A DNA stretch of 64,000 nt from Anaerobacillus alkalidiazotrophicus (GCF_001866055.1 NZ_MLQS01000001.1:685701-749700); one strand, 5' to 3'; numbered from the stretch's first letter, positions 1 through 9,584 are shown. Made by a program: numbers and translations. The notes: generated by a model from the letters alone, not told the origin.

Positions 1-1101
1 ATGATTCGTTTTTTCAACATTGACCGTTTCCGGGAAATAATAATCAATAATTGCAGCTGGAATATCACTCGCTTGTCCTTCCATCGGGAACAATAAAGAA
101 CCTATTTGGGCTGTTGGGTTAAGTTCAATGACAACTGCCGAAGTAGGGTTCTTCTGATCAAAGATCATATCTACTCCACAATGGTGTAAACCAGGAATTG
201 CTTTCACAGCTTCGATGGCAATCGTTTTGATTTCAGGAGATAAATCACCTGTTGCATTGATAGGATCACCGCCAAGTGATATATTGCTCGTTTCTCTTAC
301 AAATATTTGTTCACCTTTTTTCGGAACACTATCAATTGTATAACCCGTTTGCTCGATAAACCCTTTTAACTCATGGTCAATTTTGATCGGGCAACTAATC
401 AAGCGAGGATTTTGTTTTCTTTGCTCATTTTTCAAATCAATTAATTTTGCTATTGTACTAGATCCATCGCCGGTAACGTTTGCCGGAATTCTCCTCATTG
501 CTCCAATGACTTTGTCTCCGACAACGTACAGGCGATAATCTTCACCTTGTATATATTTTTCAATTATTATATCTGGATAATTAAGTTCTGATCGAACATA
601 GATTAATGCATATTGTAGCTCTTCTTCTGTTTGAATGTTCGTCATTACTCCTCTACCAAAGCTACCATCTGTCGGTTTTACGACCAGAGGAAATCCAATC
701 GTTAAGGCTTCATTAAAAACATCTTCATTCGAAACGGTCGAAGCAAACCTTTTGCCAACCGGGACCGGAACTCCAACTTTTGAGAGCCAGTTTTTCGTAT
801 TTTGTTTATCGGCGCCAATTTCTACGGCTTCATTTGAAACTTTATCTCCTCTTGTTCGGAAGAAGTAATGTGTTCGATCTTCAGAGCTTAGTGAAAATAG
901 TTTCCCTGGTTTGTCGACAAACCATGTTTTCATCTGATGAAATTGGTTGGCATCATTCGTATACCACTTTAACGTTAGTCCTCTTCGCCATCCTTCCAAG
1001 GCGACTAAATATGGGCAAAGTTCATGCCCGGTTGCATCGGATACTACTTCATCTGATAGGTGGGGAAGCCAAACATTTTTCTTTATTTCCATTTTAAACA
1101 T
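1..1101 (-). CDS. ATP-grasp ligase, CphA/GshAB-like (3' end outside window)
   Basis: The reading frame is open from an ATG at 1101 to the left edge of the window, giving 367 residues without a stop, so the C-terminus is missing. A GAGG-type ribosome binding site sits just before this ATG; a second in-frame ATG at 1092 has none. Residues 1-110 resemble no domain I know. Residues 110-350 look like an ATP-grasp fold of the cyanophycin synthetase/GshAB type: VVKPTDGSFGRG (about 140-151) is the ATP loop, IPANVTGDGSSTI (205-217) is typical of CphA/GshAB, and VIELNP (324-329) carries the metal-binding Glu and Asn. Such enzymes join a carboxylate to an amino group through an acyl phosphate. The gene starts 15 bases after a TupA-like ATP-grasp gene in the same operon. 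I infer a ligase that adds amino acids to a wall polymer or its precursor; the substrate cannot be read from sequence. Confidence 0.8.
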   Translation of the reverse strand, partial: MFKMEIKKNVWLPHLSDEVVSDATGHELCPYLVALEGWRRGLTLKWYTNDANQFHQMKTWFVDKPGKLFSLSSEDRTHYFFRTRGDKVSNEAVEIGADKQNTKNWLSKVGVPVPVGKRFASTVSNEDVFNEALTIGFPLVVKPTDGSFGRGVMTNIQTEEELQYALIYVRSELNYPDIIIEKYIQGEDYRLYVVGDKVIGAMRRIPANVTGDGSSTIAKLIDLKNEQRKQNPRLISCPIKIDHELKGFIEQTGYTIDSVPKKGEQIFVRETSNISLGGDPINATGDLSPEIKTIAIEAVKAIPGLHHCGVDMIFDQKNPTSAVVIELNPTAQIGSLLFPMEGQASDIPAAIIDYYFPETVNVEKTNH

Positions 1102-1116
1102 CGCCTCTTCAATCGA

Positions 1117-2628
1117 TTAATTATATCTAGTTATTGTTTGTTGTGATTGTATTTTACGAAAAGGGATAAATTCCTTTCCTGCTAATAGATCTTTCATGAG
1201 TCGGCCTTCTGCTTCTAGGTAATACTCCCCTAACAATTCGTCCGTTATTGAATCAAACTGATCGTAATTGCCCGGCTTTGGCGTGAATTCACCAAATACA
1301 TTTCCCTTTTGACCTTTTAAGAAGTCAATTCGAATAAAGGGGGCAGGGATTTGTGAACTTAAAGTGGCTGCAAGTTTTACCTCAGCGTCCGTTACTCCAA
1401 CACCAACAAATTGTTTGTCCTCATATTTTCCTGTAGAAATACGTTCACCACTCGCTGTCCACCAGCAATAGTTAACTTCTGGGTATCTTTGTACTTCTAA
1501 AACGAGTCCTACTTTGCCATAGAAGCAATAAAACTTAAGGTCACGTGCTGGAATTGCTTCTTTTTCATTTTCATAAACAAGTTCTTCAATCATCCATTCA
1601 TCGTTTTGAACCCAACCTAAATCAAGATCTTCTTGGATATACATTTTAAGCTCGTTATAACTGTGATGCATTTGCGACCGTTTTACGTCGTATATTTTGT
1701 TTGTAGCAAGTACAAGATACACACCGCGTGCCCCGGCACCGTCAACTGGCTTTATGACAATCCCTTCTTTTTCAGGTAAGTTAGAAACCAAATAACGCTG
1801 ATCGGATATCCAAGGTCTTTTCAGTTCAAATTCATCGACAAAAGAATAGGCATCAACTTTATTGTCAAGAATCCATTCAGGCATCTCTTCCTTAAGTTGT
1901 TTCATTCTTGCACGCATATTTAGGTTGGCACGAAACGACGATACTTGATGAAGCTGTAGAGTATCTGATGTTTCCGCTGCTCGTACAATAAATTCAGGAA
2001 TTTCTTCTAGTTTTAACCCCTTTAATACTTTTTGATAAACGAGGTGCTTCATTTCTTCATCAGCATTGATAAACAGTTTTGCTGCATACTTAAGAGCCGT
2101 GCTATATTGTTCGTCATGCTTTGCTTTGTTTTCAACGAGGTGATCAATACAATCGATAATCTGACCGTTCTCTTTTGCTGCTTTTACATATTTGAGTAAC
2201 TCGCCTTGATCAAGTTTTTGTAATTCCATTAATAACACTTGTTCACGTTTAGCATAGGTTTGCAAAGATTTATTTGCTACCTTAACCTTTTCTTTTGTTG
2301 ATTTCAGTTGTATTTCAAGCTTAATTTTCGTTTCGGTTAGTTCCTTGTTTTGTTTCATTACATTCATATATTTAGAACCTAGTAAAAAAGTTTGGGTAGA
2401 ACTCCAAAGTTTTTTTACTAGTTTTAGTGACATTCGTAGTGTCCATGAAAGCTTCCAAAGTGGACTTGTTGTAATTGTTTTATAGTTTTTGGAGACAATC
2501 TCTCGTTCTTTTTCAATCTTTTTAAGTTGGTTTTGTAACCGCTGCACATCGGCCTCACGTTTTATTAGTTTCGTTACTAATTGCTGCTGTCTATCCTTTT
2601 CATTTACTGAGTGTTCACTGTTTTTCAA
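1117..2628 (-). CDS. Coiled-coil protein with C-terminal TupA-like ATP-grasp domain
   Basis: 503 residues. Residues about 1-150 are Lys/Glu-rich heptad sequence (coiled coil), including a TTSPLWKLSW stretch of the kind seen at the ends of polysaccharide-locus proteins. Residues about 255-495 match the TupA-like ATP-grasp family: GIVIKPVDGAGARGVY is the nucleotide loop, and ARDLKFYCF, PAPFIRIDFL and FGEFTPKPGNYDQF carry the conserved basic and metal-binding residues. TupA was described from an alkaliphilic Bacillus as needed for teichuronopeptide, a wall copolymer of polyglutamate and polyglucuronate, so a ligase role on a wall polymer is plausible here. The start overlaps the end of the upstream glycosyltransferase gene by 14 bases, which implies translational coupling. 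No signal peptide or membrane segment is seen, so it should act in the cytoplasm. Precise substrate unknown. Confidence 0.75.
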   Translation of the reverse strand: MKNSEHSVNEKDRQQQLVTKLIKREADVQRLQNQLKKIEKEREIVSKNYKTITTSPLWKLSWTLRMSLKLVKKLWSSTQTFLLGSKYMNVMKQNKELTETKIKLEIQLKSTKEKVKVANKSLQTYAKREQVLLMELQKLDQGELLKYVKAAKENGQIIDCIDHLVENKAKHDEQYSTALKYAAKLFINADEEMKHLVYQKVLKGLKLEEIPEFIVRAAETSDTLQLHQVSSFRANLNMRARMKQLKEEMPEWILDNKVDAYSFVDEFELKRPWISDQRYLVSNLPEKEGIVIKPVDGAGARGVYLVLATNKIYDVKRSQMHHSYNELKMYIQEDLDLGWVQNDEWMIEELVYENEKEAIPARDLKFYCFYGKVGLVLEVQRYPEVNYCWWTASGERISTGKYEDKQFVGVGVTDAEVKLAATLSSQIPAPFIRIDFLKGQKGNVFGEFTPKPGNYDQFDSITDELLGEYYLEAEGRLMKDLLAGKEFIPFRKIQSQQTITRYN

Positions 2629-4591
2629 TGATTAACTCCCCCTGGTTCCAAGCTTTATTTGACAGGGTCACGGAATTCACATCGTTTTGAAGCACCTTGC
2701 GAACATTTGGACTTTGTGGGTACCAAATGCCACTTTTTCCGAAATACTCTTTGAGATGCTTTTCGCACTGGTTGATATAATTAGAAGCTGTTTCGCTATT
2801 AGGTTGTGATAGTTGATCAACGACAATTCGAATATCATCTGTTTTCACTTCGGGAATATACTTTTGCCAATCTTTCAGGACTGGTAGACGTCTAATCATT
2901 AACGTATGACAAGTTATCTTTTCCCCATATACGACCATTTGTACCGTGTCTCCATTCAAGAGATCACGAATGATTCGGTTTACTTTCTTATCAGGGCTAA
3001 GTTCGTATTGAAACAGTTGAGCTAGACCGATTCTTAGTCCCTTTTTTATTAATGAACGAATTTCCTTTACTTCTGTCATCACAGTTTGCTCATCGGCTCG
3101 AAAGTCTGATGCGTAAATGACATCAAAATGACGATAACCATTTGGCTTCTCTTCTCGTATTGGCCACATTGGTTCTGGTACAGCAAAAGGAGGTGTTTGC
3201 TCAGGAAAGCCGTAATATAGATTTTCAGATGTTTGATGGAAGTAGTCATGACTTTCTTCATACTCTCTTCTTACTCCCATTTTGTAGCCATGGTAACCAA
3301 AAGCTGAATTCCCTGTTAATGACGTGCTCGTTTGACGTTGAAACGAAAGTGGTCCCGTCGGTAACTCTACAATTGCTTTTTCGCCAAATACTTTTTTAAT
3401 CCGTCTAATAAACTCAGAATCTGCCGCAAAACGAACACAATGCCAAAAACCAAGCTTCTCCATCACTTCTTTACGTCGAAACAGAAATGAAGACATATTA
3501 CTAAAAATATACGTACCTGGTTTTCCTCTACGGTAAAATTTCAGGTCATTCGTCGCACGAGCTTGTTGAGATGTGTTCCCAATGATCTCTGGATTTTTCA
3601 TTAAATGGCGGACTTGTATTTCGATTTTCTCTGAATGTGACCAATCATCTGCATCATTGATCGTCACAAAATCACCTGTAGCTTCTTGGAGTGCTAAATT
3701 CCTAGCAACATACGCTCCACCATTTTTCTCAGCTTTTATTAATCGAATTCGAGAATCCTGCTTTACATACTCTTCAACTACATTTACCGTTGAATCTTTA
3801 CTGCAGTCATCGACAACAAGCACTTCTAAATTTGTCCATGTTTGTGAAAGGATTGCATCCAAAGATGTATGAATAACATCTTCGGCATTATAAACGGGTA
3901 CGATTACCGTTACTTTCGGCGTATTCGTTGTTTCTACTTGACTATTTTTTCGCTCTGACACGATGCAGTCGTAGGCAGGTTCGTTCCCCATTTTTTCTTC
4001 ATCTAAAGTAATAGGAGTAATGTTGTACAGTTGTAACGCTTTGTTAATCCAATCCATCCTCCGCGACATGTCCGACTCAAGGTTTGCAGCTGCTAAATAA
4101 ACATCCGGATGTTCTTCGTTATCAAGGATCGGCGCTAATACTTGCTTTGCTGCTAGAATGTCTCCAAGTATTTCATAGCATTCTGCTTCCATAATAGTTT
4201 TTTGACGGAGACGCGCCGGATCTTTTTCATCGTGTGTAGCTTGTTGTAACAAATCAAGACATTTACGCGCATCTTCTTTGCTATATAGATTAGCATGCCA
4301 TAACGCAAGTTCCCAGTTGGCAAGTCGACTTAAATAAGGCTCATCTTTTTTTCGAGACAAGTCTTGAAGGTGACTAAAAGCGCGCTTCGTGAAACCGAGG
4401 TTATACAGTCGGTGTTTCGCCAGACCAATTTCTTGTCGCTGCCACTTTCCTGAAAACATAAATTTCTTAATGAAATGCTTTTGTTTGTCTGTTAATTTAT
4501 TTTTAAAGAATTCTCGTTGTTTCGGACCAATCAGTTTATACATGAACCATTCGATAAGACTAATGATTCTTCGAATGAACGTTTTTACCAT
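2615..4591 (-). CDS. Large family 2 glycosyltransferase with helical N-terminal region
   Basis: 658 residues. The middle (about 222-420) is a GT2 (GT-A fold) transferase: TVIVPVYNAEDVI begins the Rossmann part, VLVVDDCSKDST binds the nucleotide sugar, and NDADDWS is the DXD-type metal site. Residues 1-200 form a helical region with alternating helix pairs (AxWxLALxxANLY, LGDILAAKQVL) that resembles TPR repeats. Residues about 470-658 are a further domain I do not recognise; it contains DVIYASDFRADEQ and may be a remnant or partner-binding domain. It lies between the exporter ATPase gene (14 bases upstream) and the TupA-like ligase gene (overlap). The role is inferred as cytoplasmic transfer of a sugar onto a lipid-linked wall or capsule polymer; donor and acceptor are unknown. 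Confidence 0.8.
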   Translation of the reverse strand: MVKTFIRRIISLIEWFMYKLIGPKQREFFKNKLTDKQKHFIKKFMFSGKWQRQEIGLAKHRLYNLGFTKRAFSHLQDLSRKKDEPYLSRLANWELALWHANLYSKEDARKCLDLLQQATHDEKDPARLRQKTIMEAECYEILGDILAAKQVLAPILDNEEHPDVYLAAANLESDMSRRMDWINKALQLYNITPITLDEEKMGNEPAYDCIVSERKNSQVETTNTPKVTVIVPVYNAEDVIHTSLDAILSQTWTNLEVLVVDDCSKDSTVNVVEEYVKQDSRIRLIKAEKNGGAYVARNLALQEATGDFVTINDADDWSHSEKIEIQVRHLMKNPEIIGNTSQQARATNDLKFYRRGKPGTYIFSNMSSFLFRRKEVMEKLGFWHCVRFAADSEFIRRIKKVFGEKAIVELPTGPLSFQRQTSTSLTGNSAFGYHGYKMGVRREYEESHDYFHQTSENLYYGFPEQTPPFAVPEPMWPIREEKPNGYRHFDVIYASDFRADEQTVMTEVKEIRSLIKKGLRIGLAQLFQYELSPDKKVNRIIRDLLNGDTVQMVVYGEKITCHTLMIRRLPVLKDWQKYIPEVKTDDIRIVVDQLSQPNSETASNYINQCEKHLKEYFGKSGIWYPQSPNVRKVLQNDVNSVTLSNKAWNQGELIIEKQ

Positions 4592-4605
4592 CTCGACTTC
4601 AACAC

Positions 4606-6201
4606 CTATTCATTACTTGTTGTTTCAATCTTTTTCTTTCTTCGTTTCTTACGTTTCTTCTTTTTAGGAGCTGCTTTTGTTTGATCATATTTTAATTTAT
4701 ATTGTTTTACCGCTTCCTCTGGATCTCCATCAAAAACGATTTCACCTTTGTCAATCCAGATTGCACGTGTACAAATTTTCTCAACAAAACTCATACTGTG
4801 AGAAACAATAATCACGGCTTTGGCCTTTTCCATCATCTCTTGAATTTTTTCGCTAGCTTTCTGTTTGAATGATAAGTCTCCTGTAGAAAGGGCTTCATCT
4901 ATAATGAAAATATCCGGCTGCAACGTCGCTGCAATACTAAAACCTAGCCTTGCTTGCATTCCACTTGAATAGTTTTTCACCGGTTTATCGATCGCTTTTT
5001 TCAAGCCGGAAAAGTCAATAATGTTTTGGTAATCATTTTCAATTTTTTCTTTGGGTATCCCTAAAAGCATCCCATTTAGAAAAATATTATCGCGGCCTGA
5101 TAACTGAGAATTAAAGCCTGTTCCATAGCCAAGAAGAGCCGTTGTTTCACCGTTAAGTGTTAATGTTCCTTGATCAGGTGATAAAATTTTCGTCATCAAT
5201 TTACACAAAGTACTTTTTCCAGCCCCATTATGACCAATAATCCCAACAACTTCTCCTTCTTTAATGTCAAAATTAAGGTCCTTTAATGCCCAAAACTTAT
5301 CTTTTTTGTCATGATATGAAACCCCTAAATTTTCAGCCTTAACAACCGTTCGTTCTTTCACATTTGCATTTGTTTTCTCAATTTCCAAGCGTTTTCTCGG
5401 TTTACGCGTTCTTTCTGGTACAGACTCTTGGTACATCTCGACAATCTCACTAGGCTGTCCAGTTGCCCGAATTGTCCCTTTTTCTAACCAAATAAGGCGG
5501 TCACAATTTTTCGCTGCATAACGAAGACTGTGCGTGACAAGGATAACCATTTTTGCCTTTGTGACAAGCTCTCTCATTTTTTCTGCAGCCTTCCGACTAA
5601 AGCTAAGGTCTCCAGTATTTAACGCTTCATCCAAAATGAGAATTTCCGGTTCCAAAAATGCCGCGACACTAAAGCCTAACCTTGCCTTCATCCCACTCGA
5701 ATAAGTTTTCATTGGCTTGTCTAAAAACTTGCCTAATCCCGAAAACTCATGGATTTCATCGATAAATTCATGAATTTTATGTTTCTCGATTCCTAACATC
5801 ATACCGTTTAAATAGACATTCTCTCGACCTGTCAACTCTTTTTTAAATCCCATTCCCAAGGAAAATAGGGCTGATACACGGCCATTCACGTAAACTTCCC
5901 CTTCATCAGGGGTAAGTATGCCCGATAGGATTTTACAGAGTGTCGTTTTTCCAGAACCGTTTGACCCAATAATTCCTAGAATTTCACCTTTATAGCCAGT
6001 AAAATCAATATTTCTCAATGGCCAGACAACTTTGTTTTCTCTTGGGTCTTTATTTTTTTTAAAAAGGTTAAATACGTGAGATTTATAGTCATCTTTTCGG
6101 TACCCTGTTTGAAAGGATACACCTAGATTTTTCGCACGTATCACCACTTCCCGAGACTGATTAATTGGTTCTCTATTTTTATTATCTGATAGTAATACCA
6201 T
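4606..6201 (-). CDS. Polysaccharide/teichoic acid ABC exporter ATPase, two fused nucleotide-binding domains
   Basis: 531 residues from the ATG at 6201, chosen because AAAGAGGG precedes it and it falls 16 bases after the permease stop; an upstream frame extension to 6273 would overlap the permease. Two complete ABC domains lie in tandem. The first has Walker A GSNGSGKTT, signature YSSGMKAR and Walker B ILILDEAL; the second has GHNGAGKST, YSSGMQAR and IFIIDEAL. Both are of the TagH/Wzt type that powers export of lipid-linked polymers with a TagG/Wzm permease. TagH of B. subtilis has one such domain with a C-terminal extension, so a fused pair is unusual: one polypeptide could supply both ATP sites. 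The last about 20 residues are a Lys/Arg-rich tail (KKKKRKKRRKKK), perhaps contacting the membrane or RNA. The neighbouring permease gene is the expected partner. Confidence 0.9.
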   Translation of the reverse strand: MVLLSDNKNREPINQSREVVIRAKNLGVSFQTGYRKDDYKSHVFNLFKKNKDPRENKVVWPLRNIDFTGYKGEILGIIGSNGSGKTTLCKILSGILTPDEGEVYVNGRVSALFSLGMGFKKELTGRENVYLNGMMLGIEKHKIHEFIDEIHEFSGLGKFLDKPMKTYSSGMKARLGFSVAAFLEPEILILDEALNTGDLSFSRKAAEKMRELVTKAKMVILVTHSLRYAAKNCDRLIWLEKGTIRATGQPSEIVEMYQESVPERTRKPRKRLEIEKTNANVKERTVVKAENLGVSYHDKKDKFWALKDLNFDIKEGEVVGIIGHNGAGKSTLCKLMTKILSPDQGTLTLNGETTALLGYGTGFNSQLSGRDNIFLNGMLLGIPKEKIENDYQNIIDFSGLKKAIDKPVKNYSSGMQARLGFSIAATLQPDIFIIDEALSTGDLSFKQKASEKIQEMMEKAKAVIIVSHSMSFVEKICTRAIWIDKGEIVFDGDPEEAVKQYKLKYDQTKAAPKKKKRKKRRKKKIETTSNE

Positions 6202-6217
6202 GATTAAAAACCCTCTT

Positions 6218-7012
6218 TTAAAGTGCTTTAATAATTTTGTGTTCGTTTCGATTATAGTAATACACCAATGCAATTATAGTACATAACGATAAACCACCAA
6301 TGATAATTAATCCTGTAAATTGTGGTGTTGTTTGATACATAAGAATATCACGATACGCTGTAACGATATGGGCAAATGGATTAATGGTTATAATAAGTTG
6401 AACCCACCAATGAGCATCTGCGGCTCCCGATAAACGGCCACCTTCCCAGATAACAGGGGAAGAGTAAAACCAAATCCGTGTCAGATGCGTAAGGAGATTA
6501 TCTATGTCTCTAATAAATACACATATATAAGCTAAAAATAAACTAATTGACAATAAGAATAATAATTGTACTAGGATAATAAATGGTAAATAAACGACTT
6601 GCCAACCAGGAGCGACCCCAAAGAATAGTAAAAATATTGCTACGACAACAAGCCCAAACGTAAAATTAATGAATTGGGTAAATGAGATCGTCAGCGGAAA
6701 AATCGCTTTTGGCATATACACCTGATTAATGATCGATGAGTATTTCAAAATTGCTTTTGCACCGGTACTTACAGTCGTACTTGTCCATCGCCAAGCAACT
6801 AACCCGATGACAAGAAATACTGCAAAGTTCTCGCCACCACGCCCTAAAATAACGCCTACTAAAAAATAGTAAACTAAAACACCTAGTAGAGGATCTAACA
6901 ACCACCAAAAATAGCCTAAATAACTATTACGATGCTCTGCTTTTAATCCTGATTTTACTAAATAAATTAAAAGGTCTTTCCTTTTTAGCATTTCTTCTAT
7001 ATATTTACGCAT
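6218..7012 (-). CDS. ABC-2 type polysaccharide/teichoic acid export permease (TagG-like)
   Basis: 264 residues with about six hydrophobic segments and the N-terminal amphipathic stretch typical of TagG/Wzm permeases. RNSYLGYFWWLLDPL in the first segment is a signature of the ABC-2 polysaccharide export family, and the FYSSPVIW motif in the last third is also typical. It should form the membrane channel that moves an undecaprenyl-linked glycopolymer outward, with the fused ATPase encoded 16 bases downstream. It is the first gene of the four- or five-gene run to the left edge; about 290 bases separate it from the next upstream gene, so a promoter may lie there. Length is normal for the family. 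The cargo is inferred from context only. Confidence 0.9.
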   Translation of the reverse strand: MRKYIEEMLKRKDLLIYLVKSGLKAEHRNSYLGYFWWLLDPLLGVLVYYFLVGVILGRGGENFAVFLVIGLVAWRWTSTTVSTGAKAILKYSSIINQVYMPKAIFPLTISFTQFINFTFGLVVVAIFLLFFGVAPGWQVVYLPFIILVQLLFLLSISLFLAYICVFIRDIDNLLTHLTRIWFYSSPVIWEGGRLSGAADAHWWVQLIITINPFAHIVTAYRDILMYQTTPQFTGLIIIGGLSLCTIIALVYYYNRNEHKIIKAL

Positions 7013-7305
7013 AAAACTTCGTTACACCGCCATTCGACTTCATCACTAACATGTTGTTAGTAAAAGTATATTTCCTATATTTAATTTTTTTCATCATTCT
7101 TTATTCTCACAACGAAGATACAATATCTAGTTATAGATTTATGCATCTCGGTTTTGGAAATTATGAAGCTCATTAATTCCAACATCATTATTATCACACT
7201 TTGCTCCCATAAGTCTATAACAAAATTTGCTGATCAAGCGACCCGGGTTACTGAACTTGTTTGTGGGAACGCAAGACTTTTGATTTTTTAGATTTAAGAG
7301 AAGCT
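7013..7305. other. Intergenic gap upstream of exporter genes
   Basis: About 290 bases, AT-rich, between two minus-strand genes. I see no clear hairpin terminator and no open frame with a ribosome binding site. It may hold the promoter of the exporter operon, but I could not pick out a convincing -35/-10 pair. Confidence 0.4.
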
Positions 7306-8139
7306 TTATTCATATTGTCTGCGCTGTTTTTCACTATATTTGTTACTTGGTCTACCTACTTTTTGAGATACGTATTTTTTTAACTTAAAGTACACATAAT
7401 GGACAAAATACCATAGACTTTTTACTAAGCTAATGTTTTCAATTTGCCTGTAGACTTTCCAATTTTGCTTCGCCATTTTTAATTTGTTATTTGAGACCGA
7501 GTTGCCTACATTTCTGTAATTCGCTAATACTTCTTGAAGCCCATAGGCAGTGAAGCCTTGCTTGCAAATTGTTAACCATAATACATAGTCTTGACGAGTG
7601 CGAATGTTGATCATTTTTACTTTACCAGTCTTTTCGGTATCTAACATAACCGTTAAACAACCAATTGTATTATGTTTTAAAAGTTGATGGTAATTTGCTT
7701 CTTTCGGAGCGTGTGTGACTACCCCTGTTTCTGTACCATCCTCATTCATATTCATATAATCGGTAAAAGAAAACGCGATCTCGTGCTCTTGCATAAATTG
7801 TAGTTGTCTCTCTAACTTATGAGGTAGCCACTGATCGTCGCTATCCAAAAATGCTAAATAGCGTCCACAAGCATGTTCGATTGCCGTATTACGGGCAATC
7901 GCAGGGCCACTATTCTCTTTTAGTTGGATGAGCTTAATTCTATTATCACCTGCCACATATTCTTTTACGATACGAACAGTTTCATCGGAAGAGCAATCGT
8001 CTACAATCACCATTTCCCAGTTTGTATACGTTTGGGCAAGGACCGATTCAATCGTTTCACCAATAAACTTTGCAGAGTTATAAGTAGGAGTGATAACTGA
8101 AACAAGTCGATTACCGCTTTCATTTTGATTAGACATCAT
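7306..8139 (-). CDS. Family 2 glycosyltransferase, TuaG-like
   Basis: 277 residues, the length I recall for TuaG of the B. subtilis teichuronic acid operon. SVITPTYNSAKFI starts the GT-A fold, MVIVDDCSSDET is the nucleotide-binding segment and FLDSDDQWLP holds the DXD metal site. No membrane segment is obvious. The C-terminal 60 residues are basic and aromatic (SLWYFVHYVYFKLKKY), consistent with membrane association. It should transfer one sugar residue in the cytoplasm during synthesis of a lipid-linked wall polymer. Neighbours on both sides are further glycosyltransferases and the exporter, but gaps of about 190 and 290 bases suggest it may not share one tight operon with them. The TuaG link is by resemblance and length; the sugar is not known. 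Confidence 0.8.
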   Translation of the reverse strand: MMSNQNESGNRLVSVITPTYNSAKFIGETIESVLAQTYTNWEMVIVDDCSSDETVRIVKEYVAGDNRIKLIQLKENSGPAIARNTAIEHACGRYLAFLDSDDQWLPHKLERQLQFMQEHEIAFSFTDYMNMNEDGTETGVVTHAPKEANYHQLLKHNTIGCLTVMLDTEKTGKVKMINIRTRQDYVLWLTICKQGFTAYGLQEVLANYRNVGNSVSNNKLKMAKQNWKVYRQIENISLVKSLWYFVHYVYFKLKKYVSQKVGRPSNKYSEKQRRQYE

Positions 8140-8328
8140 TTACACCACCGTGAAAAACTTCTTCATTTTATTCTCGCCTCGAAAAGGTACGATACGTTGA
8201 ACCATCGTAACCAGATATCAGTTTATGCAGCTCTTTTTGGCCTTTATGAAATTGACTCGTTTTTCTAATGTTTTTATTTGCAAGAATACTAACAATCGAG
8301 CTACTTAGCATCCATCCGGTTGAAAAAC

Positions 8329-9468
8329 TTATGAGAGTCCGATCTCATTTGCCCAAATTTCACGATACCACTCAACTAATTTCTTCCCTTCTATTTCCCA
8401 ATTTAGTGCGTCACTAACAGCCTTTCTACCATTGTTACCCATTTCTATAGCATCATTCGGGTTCCGACGTAAAAATTCAAGTGCACTCTTAATTTCGTTG
8501 TCATCATTTGGATTAACCGCTATGCCGCACGAGTGTTTTTCAACAAACTCCTTCCAAGCTGGAAAGTCAGAGCATACAATCGGAATGCCAGCACTCATAT
8601 ACTCAAAAAACTTCGTCAGTTCTTTTTTCTTGTAATGATCGGTTAGCGGAAATAACGCAATCCCTGCTAACCAACGACGACTTGTATAACTTTCATCAAT
8701 GATCTGTTTTGGAACATATTGATCGACACCCTCAATTTTAAGTTGATTTTTTCGATCACCAGCGATTTCATTCATTTGATCTGCTAAATTTTTCGAGCAT
8801 TTCCCGTAAAAATGCACCGATATTTTTTCATCAATTAAAGGGAGCCGCGCATGAATTTGGGCTCCTCTTTCTAACGAAATATTACCGGTATAAATCAACT
8901 TATCCTCAAGGGGCTTGTCCCCTAGTTTATGATTAATTAATTTACTGTTTAGAAGCGGATAATTTAAAATACATTTTCCAGTTGGGTATTTCTCCTGATA
9001 ATACTTTTCTGCTAAGCATAATTGTAACTTTCTAGATAGCGCTTTTTCAACTAGCTTATACGTCTTTGCCATAAATTTTCTTAACGGCCGTGGGATATAC
9101 TCTTTTTGCATCATGCTTGTTTCGTAGTCTTCATGAATATCATAAATAACAACATTGCCTTTTTTCTTTAGAAGCCACGCAACGAATAAGAGCTCTGGGT
9201 CATGAATATGGTAATAATCTGCCTTTTGTTTACGAGCTGCCTGATACGCTTCAAATGTCGAAAACAACATTCGCTTAAATTTGTTATGATATTTTTTTAT
9301 CGGAATAATCGTAACAGCACTTTTGTCGCTCATTTCATACTCTAAAGGCACGATTAACGATACATCATATCCTACTTTTTGTAATGTTTGGCATTCCTTA
9401 TAGTATATCCTTGGATCTAATGGGTGGTGTACAGTGGTGATATGAACAACTTTTTTGGTGTTAGTCAC
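8329..9468 (-). CDS. Family 4 glycosyltransferase
   Basis: 379 residues from a GTG at 9468, chosen because AAGGAGGTG lies ten bases before it; the open frame extends to 9573 but that part has no ribosome binding site and reads unlike the family. The protein starts near VVHITTVHHPLDPRIYY, a standard GT-B N-terminal strand with the donor/acceptor cleft residues. HIHDPELL follows, and the C-terminal domain has KFFEYMSAGIPIVCSDFPAW, the donor-binding segment of GT4 enzymes, followed by NGRKAV. It should be a cytoplasmic retaining sugar transferase for the surface polymer. The next gene downstream is 189 bases away; the upstream GT4 gene is 117 bases away. Sugar specificity unknown. Confidence 0.85.
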   Translation of the reverse strand: MTNTKKVVHITTVHHPLDPRIYYKECQTLQKVGYDVSLIVPLEYEMSDKSAVTIIPIKKYHNKFKRMLFSTFEAYQAARKQKADYYHIHDPELLFVAWLLKKKGNVVIYDIHEDYETSMMQKEYIPRPLRKFMAKTYKLVEKALSRKLQLCLAEKYYQEKYPTGKCILNYPLLNSKLINHKLGDKPLEDKLIYTGNISLERGAQIHARLPLIDEKISVHFYGKCSKNLADQMNEIAGDRKNQLKIEGVDQYVPKQIIDESYTSRRWLAGIALFPLTDHYKKKELTKFFEYMSAGIPIVCSDFPAWKEFVEKHSCGIAVNPNDDNEIKSALEFLRRNPNDAIEMGNNGRKAVSDALNWEIEGKKLVEWYREIWANEIGLS

Positions 9469-9584
9469 GGGTCGATAACACCTCCTTATATTTTTACATG
9501 AGTATTCTTCAGTATTACTCTCGAAGCTATCGATAGCACGCTTCACCGGTACTGCAAGAGTAAATAACAGCAATGCGCAGTACC

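Noticed and set aside
6202..6273. Longer N-terminus for the exporter ATPase
   Set aside because: It would overlap the permease gene by 56 bases and lacks a ribosome binding site; the ATG at 6201 has a good one.
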